Below the pieces are notes generated by a model. The model worked only from the letters and a program-made list of their open reading frames with translations. It was not told where the DNA came from and did no database searches. A stretch of 41,279 nucleotides of DNA, from NCBI GenBank assembly GCA_902776975.1, contig CACYSI010000007.1, forward strand, positions 1-41,279. Direction: 5' to 3'. Shown piece by piece: positions 15,577-29,169 of this stretch. This stretch comes from an uncultured Ruminococcus sp. GTDB lineage: Bacteria; Bacillota; Clostridia; Oscillospirales; Acutalibacteraceae. A program made the translations under genes and the position numbers. How positions within the stretch are numbered: the stretch's first letter is position 1; each line of letters opens with the position of its first letter.

Positions 15577-18500
15577 TTATTTCCAGCCTATAACCTTGTA
15601 ATGACCGAGGTTGTTCTTGGTGCCGTCCATCCAGTAGCCGGTGTAGGTGAAGTCTGTGATGTCCTCGGTCTGAGCGCCTGAGCCGTTATTGAGTATAACG
15701 CCTGTCGCGCCGGCGGGTACAACGCACTTGAACTGCCTCTCGCCGTAGTCGTTGGTTATTGTCTCTGCCTGAGAAGCGCCGGGCCATTCGCCGTTGAGGG
15801 CGTTGCCGTTTTCGTCCCATGCATATACATATGCCTTGCCCCAGTTGAAGTTGTCTGTAAGCAGGAACGAAACAGTAGTAGACTCTGTAGCGGGAGCCTG
15901 AGTCTCGGGAGCCGAGGTAGGCTGTTGAGGCTCGCCGGCATCGGAGTAATCATAGTAGCCGACCTCATAGTGACCGAGACCGTTCTGGGTGTCCTTGCAG
16001 TAGAGACCGCAACCCTGAGCAGCAGCAGAGGCAACATCTACGTCCTCTGTCTGACCGCCTGAGCCGTTGAAGATGACCATGTCATACTGAGCGGTGTTTA
16101 CGGTAACGCTGTAGATATCCTCTTCATAGGCATTTTTGCCGACATATGTAGCCTCAACACCGGGCCATGCGGTGGACTCGCCGCCGTCAGACCACATATA
16201 GACGTTTACGCTGCTCCAGTTCTTGTTGTTGGAGAAGTAGAGAGTAACATCTTCGCCTGTAACGGTGGTGGGCTTAGTAGTGGGAGCCTGAGTCTCCTGA
16301 GCCTGAGTGGGCTTGGTAGTACCGTCGTACTCATAGTAGGCGATCTCATAATGACCGAGTTCGTTCTGAGTGTCTTTGCAATACATGCCGAGACCGTTGG
16401 AATAGGCTTCAGCTACGCTGATATCTACTGTTTGGCTGTTTGCGCCGTCGTTGAAGATGACAAAATCATACTGAGCTGTGTTGAGGGTCACACTGTAGAT
16501 GCCCTCGCCGTAGTTGTTGGTGCCTACATATGTAGCCGCAACGCCTGGCCACTCGGTGGACTCTCCGCCGTCAGACCACATATATACGTTTACGCTGTCC
16601 CAACCCTTGTTGTTGGAGAAGTAGAGAGTAACATCTTCGCCTGTAACGGTGGTGGGCTTAGTTGTGGGAGCCTGAGTAGCGGGAGCCTGAGTCTCGGGAG
16701 CTGTGGTAGGTTGGGTGGTACCTGTGTACTCGTAGAAGCCGACCTTGTAGTGACCGAGTTCGTTCTGTTCGTCGAGACAGTAGAGACCTGAGCCCTGAGC
16801 CTTAGCTGCAGCTACGTCTACGTCCTCAGTCTGGCCGCCTGAGCCGTTGAAGATGACCTTGTCATACTGAGCTGTGTTGAGGGTCACGCTGTAGATGCCC
16901 TCGCCGTAATCGTTGTTGCCGACATATGTAGCCGCAACGCCGGGCCATGCGGTGGACTCGCCGCCGTTCTCAGACCACATATATACGTTTACACTGCTCC
17001 AGTTCTTGTTGTTGGAGAAGTAGAGAGTAACATCTTCGCCTGTAACGGTGGTGGGCTTAGTTGTGGGAGCCTGAGTAGCGGGAGCCTGAGTATCCTGAGC
17101 CTGTGTAGGCTGGGCAGTGCCGGTGTACTCATAGTAGCCGACCTTGTAGTGACCGAGGTCGTTCTGTTCGTCGAGACAGTAGAGACCTGAGCCCTGAGCC
17201 TTAGCTGCAGCTACGTCTACGTCCTCTGTCTGACCGCCTGAGCCGTTGAAGATAACGCTGTCATACTGAGCAGTGTTGAGGGTCACGCTGTAGATGCCCT
17301 CGCCGTAATCATTGTTGCCGACATATGTAGCGGCAACGCCGGGCCATGCGGTGGACTCTCCGCCGTCAGACCACATATATACGTTTACGCTGTCCCAACC
17401 CTTATTGTTGGAGAAGTAGAGAGTAACATCTTCGCCTGTAACGGTAGTGGGCTTAGTTGTAGGTGCCTGAGTAGCGGGAGCCTGAGTAGCGGGAGCCTGA
17501 GTCTCCTGAGCCTGTGTAGGCTGGGCAGTGCCGGTGTACTCATAGAAGCCGACCTTGTAGTGACCGAGATCGTTCTGCTCATCGAGACAGTAGATGCCGT
17601 TGCCCTGAGCTACGGCTGCAGCTACGTCTACATCCTCTGTCTGACCGCCTGAGCCGTTGAAGATGACCTTGTCATACTGAGCTGTGTTGAGGGTAACGCT
17701 GTAGATGCCCTCGCCGTAGTCGTTGTCTTTTACATAAGTCGCGGCAACGCCGGGCCAAGCGGTGGACTCGCCGTTATCAGACCACATATAAACGTTCACG
17801 CTGCTCCAACCCTTGTTGTTGGAGAAGTACAGGGTCACGTCTTCGCCGTCCGATGTAGAAGGTTTCTGAGTTTCGGGAGCGGTTGTGGGTATCTCGACAT
17901 ACTCATAGTAACCAACGAGATAGTGACCGAGGTCGTTCTGCTCGTCGAGGCAGTAGAGACCGGAGCCCTTAGATACTGCTGTAGCTACGTCTACGTCCTC
18001 TGTCTGACCGCCGGTACCGTTGAAGATGACCTTATCATACTGATCTGTGTTGACGGTCACGCTGTAGATGCTCTCGCCGTAGTCGTTTGTGCCTACATAT
18101 GTGGGAGCAACGCCGGGCCATGCGGTGGACTCGCCGCCGTTCTCAGACCACATATAGACGTTCACGCTGTTCCAACCCTTGTTGTTGGAGAAGTAGAGAG
18201 TTACGTTGTTCTCGGATGTTGTGGGAGTCTGAGTCTCGGGAGCCTGAGTTTCTGTAGGAATGGTTGTAGGAGCCTGAGTCTCGGTGGGCTTAACTGTGGG
18301 AGCTGTTGTGCCCGAAGATGTCGGAGCAGTACCGTTATCCGTGAAGGTAGAGAAGAAGGTGAAGCTGTAGCCGCTCTGAGTTACATACTTGTCTACTATT
18401 CTTGTAAGATAATCGTCGATCTGAGTCAGTGTCTTGATATTTGTCTCGACAGTAGCGTTACCGGGAGCTGTGACTTTGTAGTTTGTAACTGCCAGCTTGC

Positions 18501-21318
18501 AGGTGTCTGCGTTGAAGATGTAGGGTTTAGTCTTGCTGGCGTTTGAACCTGTGAAGTGCAGGATACCTGTTTCGTTGCTGTTGCCGATTACGATAGCCTC
18601 AGACAGGATCGGGAATACCTTGTCGACATCGTCTATGAGACCCTCTGAATCGATAGCATCTGTAAGGGTGAGGATAGAAGATGTGTAGTTCTGGTCACCC
18701 GCAACAGTTGAGATCTTACCGCTGTCTATAGAAGAAGTGTTGAGGATAGTATAAACGGTGAAGGTATCGCCTACGTTGAAGGTCTTTGACTCATACTGAA
18801 CACCGCTGTTGACGAGAGTTACGGTAGCCTTGCCCTCAGGAGCGGTCGTGGGAGCCTGAGTCTCAGTGGGCTTAGTTGTGGGAGCCTGAGTCTCGGTGGG
18901 CTTGATCGTAGGAGCGGTAGTTTCGGCGGATGTAGGAGCAGTGCCGTTATCTGTGAAGGTAGAGAAGAAGGTGAAGCTGTAACCGTCCTGAGTCACATAC
19001 TTATCTACGATCTTAGTGAGATAGTCATCCGTCAGAGCAAGTGTCTTGATGTTAGTCTCGACAGTCGCGTCACCTGCCGCTGTGACCTTGTAGCTTGTTA
19101 CCGCCAGTTTGCTGGTGTTCGAGTTGAATACATAGGGCTTAGTCTTGCTGGCGTTAGAGCCGGAGAAGTGGAGTATTCCGGTCTCCTGCGCGTTTCCGAT
19201 TACGTTAGCTTCGGAGAGGATCGGGAAGACTGTATCGGTATCTTCGATGAGATCTTCTTCGTCAAGCGCGTCGTTAATCGCGAGGACAGAAGAAGTGTAT
19301 TTCTGAGAGCCGGCTACGGTAGAGATCTTACCTGAGTTGATACCGGCTGTGTTGAGGATGGTGTATACAGTGAAGATATCGCCCACGTTGAAGGTCTTGG
19401 ACTCGTACTGAACGCCGTTATTGACGAGAGTAACGGTAGCCTTACCGGAGGGAGCTGTTGTAGCAGCCTGAGTCTCGGTGGGCTTAGCTGTAGGAGTTAC
19501 GGTGTCTTCTACATAGATCACGCCGTGGAACCAATCCTCGCCGCCGTCGGCTGTGGGACGGAAGTATACGTTATAGGTGCTGTCGGCTTTGATCTCGCCG
19601 TTCTCACCGTAGTTGTTGCCGTTGCCGGAGGGGTACCAGTAGTAAGGTCTGGATACGGTCTTACCGTTATCTGTGTATGCGACCTTGAAGTAGTCTGTAG
19701 TCTTGAGCTGTAAGCCCTTGAATACATAGCTGCCCGCTTCGTCCTTTTCGGTGAGCAGATAGTCGGAGTTGATCTTCATATCTGTCATCGAACCAACGAT
19801 ATAGAAGCCCTTGACGGGAGTCGGAGCCTCTGTGGGCTTAACTGTGGGAGCCTGGGTCTCGGTGGGCTTAGCGGTAGGAGCAGACGCGTCTACGACATAG
19901 AGAACACCGTGGAACCAATCGTCACCGCCGTCAGCCTTGGGACGGAAGTATACGTTATATGTGCCGTCGGCTTTGATCTCGCCGTTCAGACCGTAGCTGT
20001 TGCCGCTGCCGGAGGGATACCAGTAGTAAGGTCTCGAGATGGTCTTGCCGTTATCTGAGTAAGCGACCTTGAACTGATCTGTAGTCTTGAGCTGTAAGCC
20101 CTTGAATACATAGCTGCCCGATTCGTCCTGCTCGGTGATCAGATAATCGAGGTTGATCGTATTATCGTTCATAGAACCGACGATGTAGAAGCCTTTAACT
20201 GGCTCGGGAGGTGTTGTGGGAGCCTGAGTCTCGGTGGGCTTTGTGGTGGGAGCCTGAGTCTCGGTGGGCTTAGCGGTAGGAGCCTGAGTCTCAGTAGGCT
20301 TTGTTGTGGGAGCCTGAGTCTCGGTGGGCTTTGTGGTGGGAGCCTGAGTCTCGGTAGGCTTGGTTGTGGGAGCAACACCGTTATCTGTGAAGGTAGAGAA
20401 GTATGTGAAGCTGTAGCCGTCCTGAGTCACATACTTATCAACAATCTTAGTGAGATAGTCATCTATCTGTGCAAGTGTCTTAAGATTTGTCTCTACAGTA
20501 GCCTTACCTGCGGCGGTAACAGTGTACTGTGTGACTAACAGCTTGCTGCTGTCTGTATTGAATACATAGGGCTTCTTCTTGCTGGCGTTAGAGCCTGAGA
20601 AGTAGAGTATGCCTTCGTCCATGCCGTTGCCCAATGCGTTGCCCTGAGAGAGAATGGGGAAGACGGTCTCGGTATCTTCTATCAGATTCTCATCATCGAG
20701 AGCGTCGACTCTTGCGAGGAGCTCTTTGGTATAATACTGTTCACCGGCGGCGGTGGATATCTTACCGCTGTCTATAGAAGAGGTATTGAGGATAGTATAA
20801 ACAGTGAAGGTATCGCCTACGTTGAAGGTCTTGGTCTCATATTCAACGCCGTTGTTTTTGAGGGTGACCGTAGCCGTACCGACGGGCTTGGTAGTAGGAG
20901 CCTGAGTCTCGGTAGGCTTAACGGTAGCCGGCTGAGTAGGCTCGGTGGGAAGCTCATCAAGGGGCTTGCCTATGCCTGCGTCGATAGCTGCTTTGTTATC
21001 AACGCGATAGAGCTGGATCCAAAGTACATCGATAAGGTCGATGACTTCGTCTTTATAACAGTTTGCCACGCGAAACTCTTTTTGAGTATGGGGCATAGAG
21101 TTATACTCAGCTGTGCTGATGTAGCCTTGCCTATCAACGAGCGATAGCTGTAGGTTCAGCGCGTCGAGCAGAGTCACGCTGCCGTCGCCGTCGACGTCTC
21201 CGAGTATCGGAGGGCCGTCATAGCCGGCGGCACCGGTTTGTGTCAAGCCTACCGTGAACATAGCGACTATCATCGCTAAAACAAGCAGTAAGCTGACAGC
21301 TCTTTTGGTTTTTTTCAT
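15577..21318 (-). CDS. Giant secreted starch-binding protein: N-terminal dockerin, cohesin-like modules, seven CBM26-like modules
   Basis: A 1913-residue exported protein with a signal peptide at 1-30. A dockerin-like pair lies at about 39-107: the first repeat, DVDGDGSVTLLD, is canonical, and the second, NCYKDEVIDLID, has lost two calcium ligands. Module A (about 165 residues, GDTFTVYTILNT ... FPILS ... KPYVFN ... YSFTFFSTFTDNG, cohesin-like beta pattern) occurs at about 145-312, 625-793 and 827-997. Module B (GFYIVGSM ... RPYYWYPSG ... DWFHGV) occurs at about 376-477 and 504-605. Seven CBM26-like modules (LYFSNN..W.SVNVYMW ... WPGV ... VIFN..GGQT) occupy 1035-1913; the last is divergent. 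Thr/Pro linkers (PTETQAPTTK) join them. It probably tethers starch to a surface dockerin-cohesin complex, like the amylosome proteins of Ruminococcus bromii. No catalytic domain is visible. GGAGG precedes the ATG. Confidence 0.9.
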   Translation of the reverse strand: MKKTKRAVSLLLVLAMIVAMFTVGLTQTGAAGYDGPPILGDVDGDGSVTLLDALNLQLSLVDRQGYISTAEYNSMPHTQKEFRVANCYKDEVIDLIDVLWIQLYRVDNKAAIDAGIGKPLDELPTEPTQPATVKPTETQAPTTKPVGTATVTLKNNGVEYETKTFNVGDTFTVYTILNTSSIDSGKISTAAGEQYYTKELLARVDALDDENLIEDTETVFPILSQGNALGNGMDEGILYFSGSNASKKKPYVFNTDSSKLLVTQYTVTAAGKATVETNLKTLAQIDDYLTKIVDKYVTQDGYSFTYFSTFTDNGVAPTTKPTETQAPTTKPTETQAPTTKPTETQAPTAKPTETQAPTTKPTETQAPTTPPEPVKGFYIVGSMNDNTINLDYLITEQDESGSYVFKGLQLKTTDQFKVAYSDNGKTISRPYYWYPSGSGNSYGLNGEIKADGTYNVYFRPKADGGDDWFHGVLYVVDASAPTAKPTETQAPTVKPTEAPTPVKGFYIVGSMTDMKINSDYLLTEKDEAGSYVFKGLQLKTTDYFKVAYTDNGKTVSRPYYWYPSGNGNNYGENGEIKADSTYNVYFRPTADGGEDWFHGVIYVEDTVTPTAKPTETQAATTAPSGKATVTLVNNGVQYESKTFNVGDIFTVYTILNTAGINSGKISTVAGSQKYTSSVLAINDALDEEDLIEDTDTVFPILSEANVIGNAQETGILHFSGSNASKTKPYVFNSNTSKLAVTSYKVTAAGDATVETNIKTLALTDDYLTKIVDKYVTQDGYSFTFFSTFTDNGTAPTSAETTAPTIKPTETQAPTTKPTETQAPTTAPEGKATVTLVNSGVQYESKTFNVGDTFTVYTILNTSSIDSGKISTVAGDQNYTSSILTLTDAIDSEGLIDDVDKVFPILSEAIVIGNSNETGILHFTGSNASKTKPYIFNADTCKLAVTNYKVTAPGNATVETNIKTLTQIDDYLTRIVDKYVTQSGYSFTFFSTFTDNGTAPTSSGTTAPTVKPTETQAPTTIPTETQAPETQTPTTSENNVTLYFSNNKGWNSVNVYMWSENGGESTAWPGVAPTYVGTNDYGESIYSVTVNTDQYDKVIFNGTGGQTEDVDVATAVSKGSGLYCLDEQNDLGHYLVGYYEYVEIPTTAPETQKPSTSDGEDVTLYFSNNKGWSSVNVYMWSDNGESTAWPGVAATYVKDNDYGEGIYSVTLNTAQYDKVIFNGSGGQTEDVDVAAAVAQGNGIYCLDEQNDLGHYKVGFYEYTGTAQPTQAQETQAPATQAPATQAPTTKPTTVTGEDVTLYFSNNKGWDSVNVYMWSDGGESTAWPGVAATYVGNNDYGEGIYSVTLNTAQYDSVIFNGSGGQTEDVDVAAAKAQGSGLYCLDEQNDLGHYKVGYYEYTGTAQPTQAQDTQAPATQAPTTKPTTVTGEDVTLYFSNNKNWSSVNVYMWSENGGESTAWPGVAATYVGNNDYGEGIYSVTLNTAQYDKVIFNGSGGQTEDVDVAAAKAQGSGLYCLDEQNELGHYKVGFYEYTGTTQPTTAPETQAPATQAPTTKPTTVTGEDVTLYFSNNKGWDSVNVYMWSDGGESTEWPGVAATYVGTNNYGEGIYSVTLNTAQYDFVIFNDGANSQTVDISVAEAYSNGLGMYCKDTQNELGHYEIAYYEYDGTTKPTQAQETQAPTTKPTTVTGEDVTLYFSNNKNWSSVNVYMWSDGGESTAWPGVEATYVGKNAYEEDIYSVTVNTAQYDMVIFNGSGGQTEDVDVASAAAQGCGLYCKDTQNGLGHYEVGYYDYSDAGEPQQPTSAPETQAPATESTTVSFLLTDNFNWGKAYVYAWDENGNALNGEWPGASQAETITNDYGERQFKCVVPAGATGVILNNGSGAQTEDITDFTYTGYWMDGTKNNLGHYKVIGWK
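15870..18250 (-). repeat. Tandem DNA repeats encoding the CBM26-like modules
   Basis: Seven successive units of roughly 330-400 bp, each comprising a module plus its Thr-rich linker. Units two to four (about 16.7-17.8 kb) are nearly identical at the DNA level, whereas the first, fifth, sixth and seventh diverge. This points to recent internal duplication or gene conversion. Such a tract can be collapsed or expanded in short-read assemblies. Confidence 0.8.
20200..20372 (-). repeat. Low-complexity linker repeat (TETQAP units)
   Basis: Five to six near-identical 33-bp units encode PTETQAPTTK-type linkers between module A1 and module B1. It is a coding microsatellite-like tract, probably length-variable between strains. 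Confidence 0.8.
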
Positions 21319-21346
21319 GTAATCTCCTCCATATCAGGATTTTTAC

Positions 21347-21370
21347 CTCAGTATAAAACTCCATACTGAG
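21347..21370 (-). promoter_or_regulatory. Stem-loop in the 5' leader of the starch-binding gene
   Basis: CTCAGTAT (21347-21354) pairs with ATACTGAG (21363-21370) over an 8-nt loop, between the promoter and the ribosome binding site. It may be an operator or an mRNA-stabilising stem. Confidence 0.5.
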
Positions 21371-21381
21371 CTATTATAAAT

Positions 21382-21410
21382 ATTATATTACAAATGCGTA
21401 ACCGTTTCAA
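21382..21410 (-). promoter_or_regulatory. Sigma-A promoter of the starch-binding gene
   Basis: Minus-strand TTGAAA (21405-21410), a 17-nt spacer and a perfect TATAAT (21382-21387), about 65 nt upstream of the ATG at 21318. It is close to consensus and so probably highly expressed. Confidence 0.78.
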
Positions 21411-21527
21411 CAAAACAGAGACTTTTTGTATCCTTTTCGGCATAGAAAAATCAAGTCTGTTTTTGGTTATATTTCACAATAACCGACTCATAATTCTATG
21501 TAAATGCAACTGATAACCGCGATAAAA

Positions 21528-21557
21528 CAGCAAAAGAGCCTCCCTGTCGGGAGGCTC
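21528..21557 (-). terminator. Terminator of the rpoBC unit
   Basis: A perfect 9-bp stem (21536-21544 with 21549-21557, loop TGTC), then TTTTGCTGTTTT on the minus strand. It lies 15 nt after the rpoC stop. Confidence 0.88.
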
Positions 21558-21571
21558 AAAGTTATGATAGA

Positions 21572-25126
<3,555 letters not shown>

Positions 25127-25142
25127 TTCAGCCCCTCCTTAC

Positions 25143-28100
25143 TTATATTTCATCTGAGCCGTAGTCATCATAGTCGAGCATATCGTCCTGATCCTCGTAG
25201 ATAGATGACTCGTCAAACATATTGCCCTCTTCGTCCTGATCCTCGTCGAGCAGGTAGCCGTCCATGGTGGTCATTACCTGATCCTCGTTGAGGGTCTCAT
25301 CTTCGTCGGTAGCTACGGGTATATCGTCATCCTCGTCGAAGTGCTGCTTGAGGTCTATCTCTTCGCCTGCGTTGTTGAGTACGCGAACGTCGAGCGAGAG
25401 CGACTGCAGCTCTTTGATAAGAACCTTGAAGGACTCGGGGATGCCCGGTGTGGGGATGTTCTGACCCTTTACGATAGACTCATAAGCCTTGACTCTGCCG
25501 ACAACGTCGTCGGACTTGACTGTCAGGATCTCCTGCAGGGTGTAAGCCGCGCCGTAAGCCTCGAGAGCCCATACTTCCATCTCTCCGAAACGCTGTCCGC
25601 CGAACTGAGCCTTACCGCCCAGAGGCTGCTGAGTGACCAGAGAGTAGGGGCCTGTAGAACGAGCGTGGATCTTGTCGTCTACGAGGTGATGCAGCTTTAA
25701 GTAGTACATATATCCGACCGTTACGGGATTATCGAAGAGCTCGCCGGTCCTGCCGTCGCGCAGACGGGTCTTACACTCCATGGAGATACCGTTGCGGCGG
25801 AAGCACTCGCCGAAGTCGATGCCGGTCTGACCGCGCATATCCGGATAATCGTCCTTATCCTTGATCTGCTCAAAGAGCTCAAAGATATCCTGCTCGTGAG
25901 CGCCGTCAAATACAGGCGTCATGATCTTCCAGCCCAGCGCCTTGCAGGCGTAGCCGAGGTGGACCTCAAGCACCTGACCGATGTTCATACGGGAAGGTAC
26001 GCCCAGAGGATTGAGTACGATATCGAGTGGTGTGCCGTCGGGCAGGAAGGGCATATCCTCAACGGGCAGTATGCGGGAGACAACGCCCTTGTTGCCGTGA
26101 CGTCCCGCCATCTTATCGCCTACGGAGATCTTGCGCTTCTGAGCCAGATAGCAGCGTACTACCTTGTTTACGCCGGGCTGCAGCTCATCGCGGCTGTCCT
26201 CGCGGGTGAATACCTTTACGTCTACTACGATACCGCTCTCGCCGTGAGGTACGCGCAGAGAGGTGTCTCTGACCTCGCGCGCTTTCTCGCCGAAGATAGC
26301 TCTCAGCAGGCGCTCCTCGGCTGTAAGCTCGGTCTCGCCCTTGGGTGTTACCTTACCTACGAGGATATCGCCGGCGTGGACCTCGGCGCCTACATGGATG
26401 ATACCGTTTTCGTCCAGATCCTTGAGCATATCCTCGCCGACATTGGGGATGTCGCGGGTGATCTCTTCGGGTCCGAGCTTTGTATCACGGGCGTCGATCT
26501 CGTATTCTTCTATATGGATGGATGTATATACGTCGTCGCGTACCATCTTTTCGTTGATCAGTACAGCGTCCTCGTAGTTGTAGCCTTCCCAGGTCATGAA
26601 GCCGATAAGAGCGTTCTTACCCAGAGAGATCTCGCCGTTCTTTGTGGCGGGACCGTCGGCGAGGACCTCGCCCTTGGAAACGCGCTGTCCGCGGTCTACT
26701 ACGGGGATCTGGTTGATGCAGGTTCCCTGGTTAGAGCGCAGGAACTTGATGACCTCATGTTCCTTGACCTTACCGTTGTCATACTGAACGGTGATATGGT
26801 TAGCGTCAACGCTCATTACGGTACCGTCATCCTCGGCGAGTACGCATACGCCGGAGTCGGTGCCCGCCTTGTACTCCATACCGGTACCTACGATCGGAGA
26901 CTCGGTGACCATGAGCGGTACAGCCTGTCTCTGCATGTTGGAGCCCATCAGAGCGCGGTTCGCGTCATCGTTCTCGAGGAAGGGGATCATCGCCGTAGCG
27001 ACGGATACGACCATTCTCGGAGATACGTCCATGTAATCGAACTTTGAGGCGTTGAGCTCTACGAACTCGTCCTTATGACGTCCGACTACCTTTTTATTGA
27101 TGAAGTGACCTTCGGCGTCGAGCGGCTCGTTAGCCTGAGCTACTCTGAACTCGTCCTCCATGTCGGCTGTCATGTAGACGACCTCTTTGGTGACTACGCC
27201 GGTCTCTTTGTCGATCTTGCGGAAGGGAGCCTCAACAAAGCCGTATTCGTTGACTCTCGCGAAGGTTGCGAGGTAAGAGATCAGACCGATGTTGGGACCT
27301 TCGGGGGTCTCGATAGGACACATACGTCCGTAGTGGGTGTAGTGTACGTCACGAACCTCAAATCCCGCTCTGTCTCGGCTCAGACCGCCGGGACCGAGAG
27401 CCGAAAGACGTCTTTTGTGAGTCAGCTCAGCGAGGGGGTTGGTCTGATCCATGAACTGTGAGAGGGGAGAGGAGCCGAAGAACTCTCTGATAGCCGCTGT
27501 CACGGGTCTGATGTTGATCAGTGAAGCGGGCGACAGAGCCTCGGGATCCTGCGCCTGCAGAGTCATACGCTCGCGGATGACTCTCTCAAGACGGCTGAAG
27601 CCGATCCGGAACTGGTTCTGGAGCAGCTCGCCTACGCAGCGGATACGGCGGTTGCCCAGATGGTCGATGTCGTCTGTGACGCCGATATGCTCGGCGAGAC
27701 AGTTCATATAGTTTACCGAAGCGAAGATATCGTCGGTGGTGATGTGATTGGGTACGAGCTCGCCGGCGCGGCGCTCTATCTCCGCTTTCAGCTGCTCTTC
27801 GCTCTCGCAGGAGTCGAGTATCTCACAAAGTACGTCAAAGGATACTCTCTCTTTGACTCCTAAGGGAGCGCAGTCAAAGTCGACATAAGCGTTGATATCT
27901 ACCATGCCGTTGGACAGAACCTTGATCTCGTGACCGTCCTCGGCGGCGATGTATACGAACTTTACGCCCGCGTTGTCTATCTCTGCCGCCTTCTCGCGTG
28001 ATACCGTGTCGCCGCGCTGAGCCAGCACCTCGCCCGTACGGGGAGCGATGACCGGCTGAGTCAGCACATGACCGGTGATCCTGCCCGCGAGATTCAGCTT

Positions 28101-28937
28101 TTTGTTATACTTATATCTGCCGACACGGCTCATGTCGTACCGTCTCGGGTCAAAGAAGAGGTTGTTGATGTGAGTCTGAGCGCTTTCGATAGTCGGAGGC
28201 TCCGAGGGGCGCAGCTTGCGGTATACCTCGATCAGACCGTCCTCTACGCTCTTGCAGCCGTCTTTCTCAAAGGTGGCTTTGATGCGCTTGTCGTCGCCGA
28301 ACATCTCGATGATATCGCCGTCGGTGCCGAGACCCAAAGCTCTGAGGAAGACTGTGATGGGCAGCTTGCGGTTCTTGTCTATACGAACATAGAAAACGTC
28401 GTTGACGTCGTTCTCGTATTCGAGCCAAGCGCCGCGGTTAGGGATGACGGTTGAGGAGAACAGCTCCTTACCGGTCTTGTCGTGCTCCATCTTGAAGTAA
28501 ACGCCGGGAGAGCGGACGAGCTGTGATACGATGACACGCTCGGCGCCGTTGATGACGAAGGTGCCTGAGTCTGTCATCAGCGGGAACTCACCCATGAAGA
28601 CGTTGCTCTCTTTGATCTCGCCTGTTTCTTTGTTGAGCAGACGGGCGGTAACACGCATCGCGGCGGAGTATGTCGCGTCTCTCTCTTTACACTCGATCAC
28701 CGAGTAGTTGGGATGCTCTACATCGAGAGTGTAGTCGATGAAGTCAAGCACAAGGTTGTTTTGGTAGTCGTTGATACCCGAAACATCCTTGAAAACTTCT
28801 TTCAGACCCTCGTCCAAAAACCATTTGTAGGACTTCTTTTGGATCTCGATAAGGTTCGGCATACTGATGACGTCTTCAATTTTGCCGAAGCTCTTACGCT
28901 CAGCTTTGCCTAATTTTACGTCTTTGACATTAACCAA
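25143..28937 (-). CDS. rpoB: DNA-directed RNA polymerase subunit beta
   Basis: The beta subunit, about 1264 residues from a TTG start at 28937. The rifampicin-binding cluster [33 protein letters not shown] is in the middle (shown here by its ends: [13 protein letters not shown] and [12 protein letters not shown]), followed by GLIINSLA-type sequence and, near the C-terminus, [17 protein letters not shown]. The C-terminal 60 residues are an acidic Asp/Glu-rich tail. The frame is open to an ATG at 28970, but that ATG has no ribosome binding site. AAGGAG is 9 nt before the TTG, and the product then begins [11 protein letters not shown], like other clostridial RpoB. No rplJ/rplL genes precede it; birA is divergent instead. 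Confidence 0.98.
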   Translation of the reverse strand: MVNVKDVKLGKAERKSFGKIEDVISMPNLIEIQKKSYKWFLDEGLKEVFKDVSGINDYQNNLVLDFIDYTLDVEHPNYSVIECKERDATYSAAMRVTARLLNKETGEIKESNVFMGEFPLMTDSGTFVINGAERVIVSQLVRSPGVYFKMEHDKTGKELFSSTVIPNRGAWLEYENDVNDVFYVRIDKNRKLPITVFLRALGLGTDGDIIEMFGDDKRIKATFEKDGCKSVEDGLIEVYRKLRPSEPPTIESAQTHINNLFFDPRRYDMSRVGRYKYNKKLNLAGRITGHVLTQPVIAPRTGEVLAQRGDTVSREKAAEIDNAGVKFVYIAAEDGHEIKVLSNGMVDINAYVDFDCAPLGVKERVSFDVLCEILDSCESEEQLKAEIERRAGELVPNHITTDDIFASVNYMNCLAEHIGVTDDIDHLGNRRIRCVGELLQNQFRIGFSRLERVIRERMTLQAQDPEALSPASLINIRPVTAAIREFFGSSPLSQFMDQTNPLAELTHKRRLSALGPGGLSRDRAGFEVRDVHYTHYGRMCPIETPEGPNIGLISYLATFARVNEYGFVEAPFRKIDKETGVVTKEVVYMTADMEDEFRVAQANEPLDAEGHFINKKVVGRHKDEFVELNASKFDYMDVSPRMVVSVATAMIPFLENDDANRALMGSNMQRQAVPLMVTESPIVGTGMEYKAGTDSGVCVLAEDDGTVMSVDANHITVQYDNGKVKEHEVIKFLRSNQGTCINQIPVVDRGQRVSKGEVLADGPATKNGEISLGKNALIGFMTWEGYNYEDAVLINEKMVRDDVYTSIHIEEYEIDARDTKLGPEEITRDIPNVGEDMLKDLDENGIIHVGAEVHAGDILVGKVTPKGETELTAEERLLRAIFGEKAREVRDTSLRVPHGESGIVVDVKVFTREDSRDELQPGVNKVVRCYLAQKRKISVGDKMAGRHGNKGVVSRILPVEDMPFLPDGTPLDIVLNPLGVPSRMNIGQVLEVHLGYACKALGWKIMTPVFDGAHEQDIFELFEQIKDKDDYPDMRGQTGIDFGECFRRNGISMECKTRLRDGRTGELFDNPVTVGYMYYLKLHHLVDDKIHARSTGPYSLVTQQPLGGKAQFGGQRFGEMEVWALEAYGAAYTLQEILTVKSDDVVGRVKAYESIVKGQNIPTPGIPESFKVLIKELQSLSLDVRVLNNAGEEIDLKQHFDEDDDIPVATDEDETLNEDQVMTTMDGYLLDEDQDEEGNMFDESSIYEDQDDMLDYDDYGSDEI

Positions 28938-29048
28938 AAGCGCATCACTCCTTCTTTTTGATAAGTTCATCGGAATATATAATAATGAAAAGATCTGCTC
29001 AGCTACACAGTACGAGTAACGGTAACAAGATTGTTTTCATTTTACCTA

Positions 29049-29077
29049 TTGACAAAACGCACGAACTTTGATAATAT
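29049..29077 (+). promoter_or_regulatory. Candidate plus-strand promoter upstream of birA
   Basis: A perfect TTGACA at 29049-29054 is followed by ATAATA (16-nt spacer) or TAATAT (17-nt spacer). Transcription would run about 310 nt through AT-rich DNA to birA at 29388, with no convincing gene in between. It faces the rpoBC promoter at 29141-29169. Confidence 0.4.
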
Positions 29078-29140
29078 ACTTTGTCGAAAAATCCGTACAA
29101 ATCGCAAGGCGTATATATTCCCATAATGATACATTTTAAT

Positions 29141-29169
29141 ATTCTAAATCATTTGGTCAAGCTTGTCAA
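29141..29169 (-). promoter_or_regulatory. Sigma-A promoter of rpoBC
   Basis: Minus-strand TTGACA (29164-29169), a 17-nt spacer and TAGAAT (29141-29146), 11 of 12 consensus bases. It would give rpoB a leader of about 200 nt. The remainder of the 28938-29387 gap is AT-rich and shows no gene. Confidence 0.65.

Noticed and set aside
20200-20372. Regularly spaced short DNA repeats that look like a CRISPR array
   Set aside because: The units are in frame, have no unique spacers and encode a Thr/Pro linker of a real protein; there are no cas genes.
25896-27047. 383-codon open frame on the plus strand opposite rpoB
   Set aside because: It is the mirror of the conserved rpoB coding frame, lacks a ribosome binding site, and its protein has no family pattern.
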